A stretch of 40,039 nt of DNA from Pollutiaquabacter sp046052345 (lineage in GTDB: Bacteria; Bacteroidota; Bacteroidia; AKYH767-A; 2013-40CM-41-45): the NCBI GenBank assembly GCA_046052345.1, contig JBJOMN010000021.1, positions 1 to 40,039 on the forward strand, in the 5' to 3' direction. The position numbers and the translations under genes were made by a program. The notes under the pieces are model-generated. The model worked only from the letters and a program-made list of their open reading frames with translations. It ran no database searches and was not told the origin of the DNA. Positions 16,504 to 26,258 of the stretch are shown one piece after another (the stretch's first letter is position 1; every line of letters starts with the position of its first letter).

Positions 16504-19500
16504 TCAACGTACCAAAGTGACGTGCCCGATGTACCGTGTCTTCTTGTTACGGATATCGATGGCGTCGATGACATATTCGTAAACATCGTTCTGGCAAGGA
16601 TTTCCGTTATGGTAGTAGGTGCCGTCCCAAGGAGAGTCAAAATTGACGGAATGGGAGATCTCGCGGCCCCAACGGTCGATGATCCACATCTCATAGCGTA
16701 TGATGTTCCTGCCGATGGCGATGAAGCCGTCGTTAACGCCGTCACCGTTCGGTGTGAACGCATTGGGAATGAAGATGGAGGACTCGGGCTCTACGCGGAC
16801 AATGCCGGTGATGGTATCCAGACAGCCCCCCTCGTTCACGACCACCTGGCGTACGATGAAGGTGCCGGTGTCCGAATAGTGATGCGACGGGTTCTGAGCT
16901 CCGTAGATGGTAGTACCGTCGCCGAAATCCCAGAACCAGGTGACCGCTCCTGAACTGGCATCGTAAAAGTTGACATCAGAGGCGACTTCGGAAATCGTAC
17001 CGGCGGACTGATTGAAGCCTGCGACCGGATTGCCGAATACCTGAACGGCCTGTTGCACCGTATCGGCGTCCGTACAGCCTTCCGGGCTGGTGATGATGAC
17101 GGAGACATTGTAAAACCCGGGCTCGGCGTATGTATGAACCGGTGAAGCACTGCTTGAAAGTGTGTTATCATCGAGATTCCACTGGAAGGAGGAACCTGCC
17201 GGCACCTGATAGATATTTCCGAAATGAACCACTACCGGGGAACATCCGATGTAGGTACGAGGCGTGAAGGTAGCAACCGGGGTAGGATTTACCCGGATGT
17301 AAACGGTATCCTGCACCGAAGGACTGCAACCGTCACTGACGGTGACAACGAACGCGGAATCACTTACAGGGTGAATGACCGAGGATGAGGTCTGGATGGA
17401 GCCGTTGTTCCAGCTGTAAGCATAGGGCCCTCCGTTACCTCCGCCTGCCACAGCGCTAACAGTGGCTGAATCTCCGCTGCAAATCTGGGGCAAAGGAGCG
17501 GACTGGACCTGAAGCGGCGGATAATAATTGACAGGAATCTGCTGCGGCGCGGAGGCGCAACCGTTTGCATCCGTGACAAATACAGAATAGACAGTAGATG
17601 TGCCGGGAGATACCGTAATGGAATCGCCGGTACCACCGTTGCTCCATGTATAGGTTAATGGCTGTGTGCCTCCGGTCACAACCGCAGACAGAGTTCCGTT
17701 CTGTCCGATACATAACACAGGCGGACCGGCTACCTGCAGCGTAAGCGGAGCCGGTGTGGAGACTGAAGCGGAGGCGGTAGTGGTACAACCGTTGATATCC
17801 GTGATGACTACGGAATAGTTCCCTACGCCGAGATTGCCGACTGAAGATCCTGTCATACCACCCGGTGACCATAAATATTGGTAGCTGCCGGAACCGCCGC
17901 TTACAGATGCTTGGAGTACAGCATCCGACATGCCGAAACAGGAAACAGAGCCATCGGCAAGCGATACCACTACAGGAGAAGGTTCCGTGACGGTCTGCTG
18001 CAATTGAATAGTACAACCGGACGCATCCGTTACAGTGACCGCGTAGGTACCGGCCGGCAAGGCGTTGAGATTTGCTGATGTTCCGCCGCCGGGAAGCCAA
18101 ACATAGGAATAAGCTCCATTACCGCCGGAGACCGAAACGGAAGCGGAACCGTCCGTACCGCCGTTGCAACTGACTGCCACAGAGGAACCGGTCACTGCAA
18201 GAGGCGGAGGCTCGGAAACCGTCACAGCCGAAAGGCTGGTACATCCGTTGGCGTCGGTGACTGTCACCGAGTATTGTCCCGCCGGCAAGCCCGATGGATT
18301 CTGAACCGTGCCACCGGCCGGCGACCACTGATAACTGTAGCCGGGTGTGCCGCCGACTGCCGTAACACCTGTACTTCCCGTAGATGCGCCGTTGCAATCG
18401 ACCGGATTGGAAGTGACGGAGGCGACAACAGGAGAAGGCTCGGTAATCTGCACGGAAGAAGCGGAAACACATCCGTTCGCATCGGTCACAGTAACCGGGT
18501 AGATGCCGGCTGTCAGACCTGAAATGGTATCGTTGGAAAGCCCTCCCGGCCAGGAAATGATGAACGGAGCAGTACCCGAAGATATCTGAACAAACGCAGT
18601 ACCGTCAGCGCCGCCGTTGCAACTGACAGACTGAAGCGGAGCGGCTGCAAGTACCGGTGAACCGGTATTCTGAACAATCACCGAGGACGTAGTAATGCAA
18701 CCGTTCGCATCGGTGACAGCGACGGAATATGTACCGGCTGCCAGTCCGCTTGCAGACGCTGAAGATCCGCCGGCAGGCGACCAGCTGTAGGAATAACCTG
18801 CCGTACCGCCGGTGGCGGAAACGGAAGCCGAACCGTTAGCCGAACCGCACAGCGCAGGCGAAGAGGAGACAGAAAGTACGACAGCTGAAGGTTGTCCTAC
18901 TTGTGTCGATGAGTTGACCGTGCAACCGTTAGCATCAGTGACCGTGACAGTGTAACTACCTGCGGGCAGACCGGTTACGGTCGGGGAAGCAGCACCGGTC
19001 GACCACGAGTAGGAATAGGGCGAAGTTCCTCCGGTCGCTCCGGCAGATACAGACCCGTTGGTGCCACCAAAGCAGGAAGCGGGTACCGAACTTGCAGAAG
19101 GCACTACAGGAGAAGGCTGAACGACAGAAGCGGCCAGTGTCGTGGAACATCCGTTAGCATCCGTGACTGTTACCGTGTAGGTACCGGCAGCGAGTCCGGT
19201 GGCGGCAGATGCGTTGCCTGCCCCGCCGGACCAGGAATAGGAATATGGCGAAGTACCGCCGGTGACAGTGAGTGAAACAGTACCGTTATTACCACCATTA
19301 CAGGAAACAGGGGTTGAAGCAGAAACAGGTACCACCGGTGAGGGCTGGGTGATGTTGACCGTGGCGACGGAAACACATCCGTAGGTGTCCGTAACAGTGA
19401 CGTTGTAAGTGCCGGCCGAAAGGCCGTTGGCGGTGGTTCCGGTGCTGCCGCTGCTCCAATTGTAAGCATACGGGGCCGCCCCGCCTGTAGCAGTAACGAT

Positions 19501-22500
19501 TGCCGAACCGTTGGAGCCACCGTAGCAGCTGACAACGGATTGAACCGCAGCCGAGGCAGTGGGAGCACCTGAGTTGGAAACCGCAGCGACAGCAGTCTGC
19601 GTACATCCGTTGGCATCGGTCACAGTAACGGTGTAGGAGCCGGAGGCAAGGTTGCTAACCGAAGTTCCGTTGCCGCCTCCGGGAGTCCAGGTGTACTGAT
19701 AACCGGGATTGCCGCCGGATGCATTCACAGTCGCGGACCCATTAGACGAACCGCACAAAGCCGGTACCGTAGTGGTCGTAAGGACGATCGGGGAAGGTTG
19801 GCTGATTGTGACGTTGACTACCGCGGTACACCCGCTGTTATCCGTTACCGTAACAGCATAAGAACCTGCAGAAAGTCCGCTTGCCGATGATGAAGCACCG
19901 CCACCGCCTGACCAGGAATAGGTATAACCGGGTGTGCCTCCGCTGACCTGGACAGATGCCGAACCGTTAGCAGCACCGTTGCAGGTAGCCGGCAACGAGG
20001 ACGCTACCGGAACGACCGGAGTAGGCTGTGTTACCACCGCCGAAACAGTGGTTGTGCAGCCGCTCGCATCGGTAACGGTGACCGTATAGGTGCCGGCAGC
20101 AAGTCCGGAAACTGAAGATGTGTTGCCTGCCCCTCCTGACCACGAGTAGGAATAGGGCGACGAACCGCCTGTAACGGAAACAGCAGCAGTACCGTTGTTA
20201 CCTCCGTTGCATGAGACAGGTGTTGAAACCGGAACCGGAACAATCTGAGGAGGCTGAGGAATGGTCACCGTGGCAATTGAGACACAACCGACGTTGTCGG
20301 TGACAGTGACATTGTAGGTGCCGGCTGACAGATTGCTTGCAGTGGCACCAGCACCGCCGTTACTCCAACTATAGGAATAAGGGGCGGAACCGCCTGAAGC
20401 TGTCACCCCTGCAACACCGTTGGAACCGCCAAAGCAACTTACAGGAGTTTGAAGCGTTGCAACAGCAGTCGGAGCACCGGAATTGGAAACAGCGGCGATC
20501 GCAGTCTGTGTGCAGCCGTTGGCATCTGTGACAGTCACCGTGTAAGAGCCGGATGCAAGATTGCTGATCGATGTGCCGGTTCCGCCACCGGGAGTCCAGC
20601 TGTACTGGTAACCGGCAGTCCCGCCAGTTGCGCTGACACTGGCGGAGCCGTTTGCCGATCCGCATATCGCGGGAACCGTTGAAGTAACAAGTACGATCGG
20701 AGGAGGCTCGGTTACGGTGGCAGTGGCGGATGAGGTACATCCGTTATTGTCAGTCACGGTGACAGTAAAAGAACCTGCGCCGACATTTCCTGTAGAGGAC
20801 CCCGTCGATCCGTTGGACCACAGGTAGGAATAGCCCGGCGTTCCGCCGCCGGCCTGGACCGTTGCAGAACCGGTGGATGCTCCTGCACAACCGACCGGCA
20901 AGGCCGACGCCGTTGAATTAAGTACGGCAGGCTGGGCGACCACTGCAGATGCAGTCATCGTACAGCCGTTGGCATCCGTAAGGGTTACGATGTAAGTGCC
21001 GGCAGTCAGGTTGGAAGCGGAAGAAGACGAACCGCCGGAAGGCGACCATGAATAGGTATACCCCGGCACACCGCCGGTAGCATTGACAGAAACCGAACCT
21101 CCGGGCGCGCCGGCGCATGGAGCGGGTGTAGCTGCTGTAACCGGCACTATCGGTGGAGGCTCTACGATGGTCACCGTATCAGTGCCTACGCAACCGTTTA
21201 TATCGGTCACGGTCACAGGAAAAATACCGGCGGTAAGATTGGTAGCGACCTGTCCGGTGGCTCCTCCCGGCCAGGATATGGAAAAAGGTCCGTTCCCACT
21301 GTTGATCTGCACAGAGGCTGAACCGCCTGATCCGCCGGCACATCGCACATTGGTAAGTACGCTTGCTGTTACTGCAGGACCACCGGCATTAGCTATGGAG
21401 ATGGAAGTAGAAGATGTACAACCGTTCGCGTCCGTAATGGTGACGCTGTAGCTGCCCGAAGGTACGCCTGACACATTGGAGCCTGAATACCCGCCGGGAG
21501 ACCATGCATACTGGTACGAAGGAGTGCCTCCGCCGGCTATGGCGGAGAGCGAGCCGTTGGCGATACCACATGTGGCAAGGGTGCTGCTGCCGGTCAATAT
21601 CAATGGTGAGGGTTCACTTACCGTTGCAGTGGTGGTGGTGGTGCAACCATGACTGTCCGTTATAGTGACCGAGTAGCTGCCCGCGGCAAGGGATCCCGCG
21701 GTCGCGACGCTTGCACCGGATGACCAGCTGTAGGTGTAACCGGGCGTACCTCCCGAGGCTGAGGCGATGGCCGAACCGGAGGCTTCGCCGTTACACAAAG
21801 CCGGGACCGTCGTGGCATTGGCGACGACCGGCGAAGGCTGGCTGACGGTTACCGAGGATGTAGCCGTACATCCGTTAGCGTCCGTGGCCGTAACTACGTA
21901 ACTACCTGCTGCCAGCCCGGTTAGGGACGAACCTGCTCCGCCCGGATTCCACGAATAAGAATAGGGTCCCGAACCGCCGGATGCCGTTGCAGACACGCTT
22001 CCCGTAGGTGCCCCGTTGCAGTCGGCAGGAACGGACACAGGAACAGGCACTACCGGAGTGGGAGAGGTGACGGTTACAGGGACCACGGATGTACAACCGT
22101 TGGCATCCGTGACCGTTACAGAATAGGAGCCGGCAGCGAGACCGGTCGCCGTAGAACCTGATGCCCCGTTGGACCATGAAAAAGTATAAGGCGACGTTCC
22201 TCCGGAGGGCTGTACCGTAGCCTGCCCGTTGGCAGAACCTACGCAGAGAGTCGGTGAAGGCGTAACCGTCGCCGTAGGTGGCGGGTTGACTGTCACCTGA
22301 ACGTTCGCTGTCGCCGTGCAGCCGGCAGCACTGGTGACGGTAACCTGATAGCTCTGACTTTGGGTCGGAGAGACGGTGACGGATGAGCCCGACTGGCCTC
22401 CGGGTGACCATGAATAGGTCCCGCCGCCGGAGACAGTAAGTGTTGCGGATTGCCCGCTGCAGATGCTCGGAGGAGCTGAAATTACAGGAACAGGCGGCGG

Positions 22501-24114
22501 CTGGACGGTCACCGGTTGGGTCACAGTAGCAGTACAACCGGCAGCGTTGGTGACCGTGAGCGTAACGTTGTAGGTACCGGCTCCGGGAAAGGTATAATTC
22601 GGACTCTGGTTGCTCGAGGTATTGCCTCCTCCGAAATTCCATTGGGTCTGGACGATGGAACTTGCGGGGGTAGAAGTGTTGGTCAGCGACACCGGACTTC
22701 CTGCGCATGGCGAAGTAGCCGTGAATGCAGCGACAGGAGGCAACGGAGCAGGGCTGACCACGACGGTATCCCTGCTGGTACAACCTCCGCTGGTGACGGA
22801 AACTACATACGTTCCGGGGCCGACGGTGGTATTGGCTGTTGTGGCACCGTTGCTCCACTGGTAGGAGTAGTTGCCATTGGTGCCATTGCTTGCCGTTGCG
22901 GAAAGTGTCGTGGTAGCCGCGCCACCACAAGTAAGCGCGACATCCGGACCGGCATTGACCAAAGGACCCTGAACATTGATGCAATAGGTAAAAGTCTGGA
23001 TGCCGTACACCGGACAGGCATTGTCCGTGACGGTGGCCGTGAAGCATGTTGAAGAGCCGATATCGGACTGGGAAGGTGTCCAGCAGAAAGTTCCGGTAGG
23101 CCGGCTTCCCGAACCGGGACTGAAGGTGGCGCCGGGGATAGAATTGTCCCAGTCCAGCGTCACCGTTTGTGACCCGTCCGCATCGGAAGTATTGATGTTG
23201 AAACACGTCTGCTGACCGGCACAGGCATTGATGGAGAAATTGTTCGTACCGTTTATTCCGCTTGCCTGAGGCAGCACGTTGGTACAGTTGATCACGGTCA
23301 CCTGGATGTCGCGCTCCACAGTACCGATCAGAACACCATTGCGGTATTCCCTAACGAGTACGGCCATTACGGTAACCTCCATCATCTGCGGGGTGAAGCA
23401 GAAGTCGCCGGTGGTCACATCGAAGCTCATCGCCGGAGAGGAGGTCAGCGGCTGCTGGGCGGAAAAACCCGGCAGGTAATTGAGCGTTGCGCCCAGCGTG
23501 GTGCGCGGGGGTATCAATTGGTAGACAATCGAATCACCGTCAGGGTCGTAGGCACCGTGACTGAAGCAGAATTGCTGGCCTTGGCAGACAAATGGAACCG
23601 GAAGGTTGGAAAAGACCGGAGAATGGTCGTTTCGTGTGGCAGAGTTGTTTATCGTCGCGAAGACATTCAGATTTTGCGACAGCGGGTTGGGAATAGTCGT
23701 GATCGCGGCATTCCTGCAGCAAAGATCGTACTCCAACGTCCAGTAGTTGCAGTTGCTCGGCAATGTGACTACCCCGCGGTAAACGTACTGCTGGATACCG
23801 GTGAATGTCCCCCCGTTACACGTGGAAAGTGCAGAGGGACATAGCGGAGTGATTTCCTGACCGGTACCGGGAATCAGAGTGACAAGAACGGGCAGATAAG
23901 TACCGTTACAGGAGTTGTAGACGTCGATGTAGTCGGCTGGCGCGACAGGAATTCCGATGCAATCACGGTAAATGGTCAGTGTAATCTCATACTGATTACC
24001 ACCCAAGGAACGGTAGGTAAGGTCAGCCCCCATCGAATGCGTGGCCCTTGCAATCGGGGCATACGCAATCAAAAGCACAAGAGAAAGTAAAGACTTGTGT
24101 AGTATTTGTTTCAA
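16504..24114 (-). CDS. Giant SprB-repeat adhesin-like protein, T9SS type B
   Basis: A 2536-residue cell-surface protein, uninterrupted in frame. The order is: signal peptide ending ARATHS; an N-terminal domain of about 275 residues (HSMGADLTYRSLGGNQYEI and IYRDCIG, a form common at the front of such Bacteroidota proteins); Ig/cadherin-like domains to about 455; a PKD domain about 457-540; an Ig-like domain to about 618; about 20 SprB repeats at about 621-2131; two further Ig-like segments; and two PKD domains about 2278-2440 with FWDFGDGT. The tail (about 2447-2536: FIPNAFTPNGDGVNDGF, then IIDRWGREI, then SPWDGTYY) is the gliding-motility-associated type B T9SS sorting domain. By analogy with SprB of Flavobacterium it is probably a filamentous adhesin used in attachment, gliding or cell contact. 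It has its own promoter at 24174-24204. Gliding itself is not shown. Confidence 0.92.
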   Translation of the reverse strand: MKQILHKSLLSLVLLIAYAPIARATHSMGADLTYRSLGGNQYEITLTIYRDCIGIPVAPADYIDVYNSCNGTYLPVLVTLIPGTGQEITPLCPSALSTCNGGTFTGIQQYVYRGVVTLPSNCNYWTLEYDLCCRNAAITTIPNPLSQNLNVFATINNSATRNDHSPVFSNLPVPFVCQGQQFCFSHGAYDPDGDSIVYQLIPPRTTLGATLNYLPGFSAQQPLTSSPAMSFDVTTGDFCFTPQMMEVTVMAVLVREYRNGVLIGTVERDIQVTVINCTNVLPQASGINGTNNFSINACAGQQTCFNINTSDADGSQTVTLDWDNSIPGATFSPGSGSRPTGTFCWTPSQSDIGSSTCFTATVTDNACPVYGIQTFTYCINVQGPLVNAGPDVALTCGGAATTTLSATASNGTNGNYSYQWSNGATTANTTVGPGTYVVSVTSGGCTSRDTVVVSPAPLPPVAAFTATSPCAGSPVSLTNTSTPASSIVQTQWNFGGGNTSSNQSPNYTFPGAGTYNVTLTVTNAAGCTATVTQPVTVQPPPVPVISAPPSICSGQSATLTVSGGGTYSWSPGGQSGSSVTVSPTQSQSYQVTVTSAAGCTATANVQVTVNPPPTATVTPSPTLCVGSANGQATVQPSGGTSPYTFSWSNGASGSTATGLAAGSYSVTVTDANGCTSVVPVTVTSPTPVVPVPVSVPADCNGAPTGSVSATASGGSGPYSYSWNPGGAGSSLTGLAAGSYVVTATDANGCTATSSVTVSQPSPVVANATTVPALCNGEASGSAIASASGGTPGYTYSWSSGASVATAGSLAAGSYSVTITDSHGCTTTTTATVSEPSPLILTGSSTLATCGIANGSLSAIAGGGTPSYQYAWSPGGYSGSNVSGVPSGSYSVTITDANGCTSSTSISIANAGGPAVTASVLTNVRCAGGSGGSASVQINSGNGPFSISWPGGATGQVATNLTAGIFPVTVTDINGCVGTDTVTIVEPPPIVPVTAATPAPCAGAPGGSVSVNATGGVPGYTYSWSPSGGSSSSASNLTAGTYIVTLTDANGCTMTASAVVAQPAVLNSTASALPVGCAGASTGSATVQAGGGTPGYSYLWSNGSTGSSTGNVGAGSFTVTVTDNNGCTSSATATVTEPPPIVLVTSTVPAICGSANGSASVSATGGTAGYQYSWTPGGGTGTSISNLASGSYTVTVTDANGCTQTAIAAVSNSGAPTAVATLQTPVSCFGGSNGVAGVTASGGSAPYSYSWSNGGAGATASNLSAGTYNVTVTDNVGCVSIATVTIPQPPQIVPVPVSTPVSCNGGNNGTAAVSVTGGSSPYSYSWSGGAGNTSSVSGLAAGTYTVTVTDASGCTTTVSAVVTQPTPVVPVASSLPATCNGAANGSASVQVSGGTPGYTYSWSGGGGASSSASGLSAGSYAVTVTDNSGCTAVVNVTISQPSPIVLTTTTVPALCGSSNGSATVNASGGNPGYQYTWTPGGGNGTSVSNLASGSYTVTVTDANGCTQTAVAAVSNSGAPTASAAVQSVVSCYGGSNGSAIVTATGGAAPYAYNWSSGSTGTTANGLSAGTYNVTVTDTYGCVSVATVNITQPSPVVPVSASTPVSCNGGNNGTVSLTVTGGTSPYSYSWSGGAGNASAATGLAAGTYTVTVTDANGCSTTLAASVVQPSPVVPSASSVPASCFGGTNGSVSAGATGGTSPYSYSWSTGAASPTVTGLPAGSYTVTVTDANGCTVNSSTQVGQPSAVVLSVSSSPALCGSANGSASVSATGGTAGYSYSWSPAGGSSASASGLAAGTYSVAVTDANGCITTSSVIVQNTGSPVLAAAPLQSVSCNGGADGTAFVQISSGTAPFIISWPGGLSNDTISGLTAGIYPVTVTDANGCVSASSVQITEPSPVVASVTSNPVDCNGASTGSTGVTAVGGTPGYSYQWSPAGGTVQNPSGLPAGQYSVTVTDANGCTSLSAVTVSEPPPLAVTGSSVAVSCNGGTDGSASVSVSGGNGAYSYVWLPGGGTSANLNALPAGTYAVTVTDASGCTIQLQQTVTEPSPVVVSLADGSVSCFGMSDAVLQASVSGGSGSYQYLWSPGGMTGSSVGNLGVGNYSVVITDINGCTTTASASVSTPAPLTLQVAGPPVLCIGQNGTLSAVVTGGTQPLTYTWSNGGTGDSITVSPGTSTVYSVFVTDANGCASAPQQIPVNYYPPLQVQSAPLPQICSGDSATVSAVAGGGNGGPYAYSWNNGSIQTSSSVIHPVSDSAFVVTVSDGCSPSVQDTVYIRVNPTPVATFTPRTYIGCSPVVVHFGNIYQVPAGSSFQWNLDDNTLSSSASPVHTYAEPGFYNVSVIITSPEGCTDADTVQQAVQVFGNPVAGFNQSAGTISEVASDVNFYDASSGAVTWFWDFGDGTTIYGAQNPSHHYSDTGTFIVRQVVVNEGGCLDTITGIVRVEPESSIFIPNAFTPNGDGVNDGFIAIGRNIIRYEMWIIDRWGREISHSVNFDSPWDGTYYHNGNPCQNDVYEYVIDAIDIRNKKTRYIGHVTLVR
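17712..22254 (-). repeat. Array of about 20 SprB repeats inside the giant adhesin
   Basis: Each unit is 75-76 residues (about 227 bases). A typical unit starts CNGGxNGSAxVxxxGGTxPYxY, continues SWSxG and LxAGxYxVTVTDANGCT, and ends in a QPSPVV-type linker. Each unit holds two cysteines, one at the start and one in the NGC motif. Units 4, 8, 12 and 16 open with CG rather than CNG and end with NAGGP, NSGAP, NSGAP and NTGSP. This gives a four-unit higher-order period: equivalent points lie at about 18656, 19562, 20471 and 21377, which is 906, 909 and 906 bases apart. Amino acids are better conserved than the DNA. Confidence 0.9.
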
Positions 24115-24173
24115 ATCAGATTCGATGGGTTACACTCAAAAACTGAAAACCGATCCTCACTTCATCCTGTCTA

Positions 24174-24204
24174 CAAATTTACCACTACCCTACCCTAAAG
24201 GCAA
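24174..24204 (-). promoter_or_regulatory. Promoter of the giant adhesin gene
   Basis: On the minus strand TTG (24204-24202) is separated by 20 bases from TAAATTTG (24181-24174), exact matches to both Bacteroidota promoter elements. The start codon is at 24114, which leaves a leader of about 50 bases. Confidence 0.75.
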
Positions 24205-24454
24205 ACAGAATGCGATGAAAACCAAGTTTTTCTCGAGAGTAAATATAGCAAAGACAGCAGTGGTAGCCTAACTGATTTTAGTCATATTCTTGCAAGGAAA
24301 CGTCCTAAAACAGGAAGAAAAATATTCCCAAAATCGGTCGTGCAAATCCCATCCCTTCATGCAAGGGTTCAAAATGTCCAAAATCAGGAAATAATTACCT
24401 GATTGGCTACCGCTTCCCCGGTGATGAACCGGGAAAAACAGTAAAAAAACAACA
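24205..24454. other. AT-rich spacer between ettA and the adhesin gene
   Basis: No convincing gene is present in this part of the 340-base gap. It holds two inverted repeats. One is at 24382-24404 (AATCAGG, 9-base loop, CCTGATT) followed on the minus strand by a short T-run, a weak candidate terminator for ettA. The other is at 24417-24433 (CCCGGT, 5-base loop, ACCGGG), which has the A/T-run on the wrong side for a classical terminator of ettA. The remainder is unremarkable. Confidence 0.4.
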
Positions 24455-26134
24455 TTATCCCCTTACAAGCGACTTGTACCGTATCCGGTGAGGTTGGGCA
24501 TCCCCCAGCCTTTGCCGCTTGTTTTCCTCGTATTCGGAAAAGTTACCGTCGAAGAAATAGACTTGGGAGTCGCCCTCGAAAGCCAGGATGTGAGTGGCCA
24601 CACGGTCCAGGAACCAGCGGTCGTGGGAGATGATTACTGCACATCCGGCGAAATTCTCGATGGCCTCCTCGAGAGCCCGTAGCGTATTTACATCGATATC
24701 GTTCGTCGGTTCGTCCAACAATAACACGTTGGAGCCCTGCTTGAGCGCGATGGCGAGATGGACGCGGTTTCGCTCACCGCCCGAAAGCACCTCCAGCTTC
24801 TTTCCCTGGTCGTTGCCGCTGAAATTGAACTTGGAGACATAGGCACGGGAGTTCAATTGACGCCCCCCGACAATCATGTTATCAGTGCCCCCTGAGATGA
24901 TCTCGTACACTGTTTTACCGGGAATAAGATCGTCGTGTGACTGATCGACATAAGCGACCTGTACCGTTTCACCGATACGGATACTTCCGGCATCCGGCTT
25001 CTCCAAACCCATGATCAGCTTGAACAGCGTGGTCTTACCGGCTCCGTTCGGTCCGATCACTCCCACAACACCTGCGGGCGGAAGCGAGAAAGTAAGATTC
25101 TCGAATAACAATTTCTCCCCGAAAGTCTTGGAAACATTATCGAACTCGATGACCACCGATCCAAGTCTCGGTCCCGGGGGAATGAAAAGTTCCAGCTTGT
25201 CTTCACGCTCCTTCACGTCTTCGTTCAGGAGTTTATCGTATGCGGCGATACGCGCCTTCGACTTCGCATGACGTCCTTTGGGCGACATCCGTACCCAGTC
25301 CAGTTCCCGCTCCAAGGTCTTGCGGCGCTTGCTCTCCTGCTTTTCCTCCTGAGCCAGACGGTTCGACTTCTGCTCCAGCCAAGAAGAGTAATTACCCTTC
25401 CAGGGAATGCCTTCGCCACGGTCCAGCTCAAGTATCCATCCGGCGACATTATCAAGGAAATAGCGGTCGTGCGTGACGGCGATTACGGTTCCGGAATACT
25501 TCTGCAGGTGCTGCTCGAGCCAAAGCACGGATTCCGCATCCAAATGGTTGGTAGGTTCGTCAAGCAACAGGATGTCGGGAGCCTGTAATAGCAGTCGGCA
25601 CAAAGCGAGGCGGCGACGCTCACCGCCTGACAGGTTCTGAACGGACGAATCAGGGTCAGGACAACGCAAGGCGTCCATGGCGACTTCGATCTGGTTGTCA
25701 AGCTCCCATCCGTTGGCGGCATCGATGGCGTCCTGCACCTGACCTTGCCGTTCGATGAGCTTGTTCATCTCATCGTCGGACATCGGCTCGGCGAACTTGT
25801 TGTTGATTTCCTCGAACTCTCGAAGGAGATCCACCGTCTTCTGTGCACCTTCCATGACGATTTCACGGGCATTCTTCGAGGGGTCCAGCTCCGGCTCCTG
25901 GGAGAGATAACCCACCGAATATCCCGGCGAGAAGACGACCTCACCCTGAAACGACTTTTCCAGTCCGGCGATGATCTTCAGCAAGGTGGACTTACCGGCT
26001 CCGTTCAAACCCAGGATACCGATCTTGGCTCCGTAATAAAAGGAGAGGTAGATGTCCTTCAATACCTGCTTCTGGGGCGGGTACGTCTTGCTGACACCCA
26101 CCATGGAGAATATTATTTTCTTGTCGTCTGACAT
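24455..26134 (-). CDS. ettA: ABC-F translational throttle protein EttA
   Basis: A 559-residue soluble ABC-F ATPase with two nucleotide-binding domains and no membrane part. It acts at the ribosomal E site and tunes entry into elongation. Walker A motifs are GLNGAGKST (near residue 40) and GPNGAGKTT (near 345). ABC signatures are NLSGGERRRLALC and LSGGERNRVHLA. Walker B motifs are ILLLDEPTNHLD and VLLLDEPTNDID. The EttA-type arm is seen around LDNQIEVAMDALRC, and the inter-domain linker with KGNYSSWLEQKSNRL and basic helices is typical. Length matches the family. The gene is divergent from the protease gene at 26259, with 124 bases between starts. Confidence 0.93.
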   Translation of the reverse strand: MSDDKKIIFSMVGVSKTYPPQKQVLKDIYLSFYYGAKIGILGLNGAGKSTLLKIIAGLEKSFQGEVVFSPGYSVGYLSQEPELDPSKNAREIVMEGAQKTVDLLREFEEINNKFAEPMSDDEMNKLIERQGQVQDAIDAANGWELDNQIEVAMDALRCPDPDSSVQNLSGGERRRLALCRLLLQAPDILLLDEPTNHLDAESVLWLEQHLQKYSGTVIAVTHDRYFLDNVAGWILELDRGEGIPWKGNYSSWLEQKSNRLAQEEKQESKRRKTLERELDWVRMSPKGRHAKSKARIAAYDKLLNEDVKEREDKLELFIPPGPRLGSVVIEFDNVSKTFGEKLLFENLTFSLPPAGVVGVIGPNGAGKTTLFKLIMGLEKPDAGSIRIGETVQVAYVDQSHDDLIPGKTVYEIISGGTDNMIVGGRQLNSRAYVSKFNFSGNDQGKKLEVLSGGERNRVHLAIALKQGSNVLLLDEPTNDIDVNTLRALEEAIENFAGCAVIISHDRWFLDRVATHILAFEGDSQVYFFDGNFSEYEENKRQRLGDAQPHRIRYKSLVRG

Positions 26135-26258
26135 GTTGCTGTTTTTTTCGGTTGAGAACTTTAGCGAATCGGCACGAAAACTTCTTCGTTTTCCGCACGG
26201 ATTTATGCTTTTTTAGAGTAGAAATTCGACCTGCAATTTCGTCAAAATTTGTCGAATA

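Noticed and set aside
17712..22254. Regular repeats that might be read as a CRISPR array or satellite DNA
   Set aside because: The period is about 227 bases, all in one reading frame, coding for SprB domains; there are no short direct repeats with unique spacers.
21902..23206. Alternate-frame minus-strand open frame of 434 codons inside the giant adhesin
   Set aside because: Arises from the repetitive GC-rich codons of the SprB array and has no independent domain; the main frame is unbroken over 2536 codons.
24215..24271. Plus-strand mini-ORF of 18 residues (MKTKFFSRVNIAKTAVVA)
   Set aside because: It looks like part of a signal peptide but has no continuation, no ribosome-binding site and no support; probably chance in an AT-rich spacer.
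24417..24433. GC-rich hairpin after ettA as its terminator
   Set aside because: The T-rich run on the minus strand comes before the stem, not after it, so it does not fit an intrinsic terminator for ettA.
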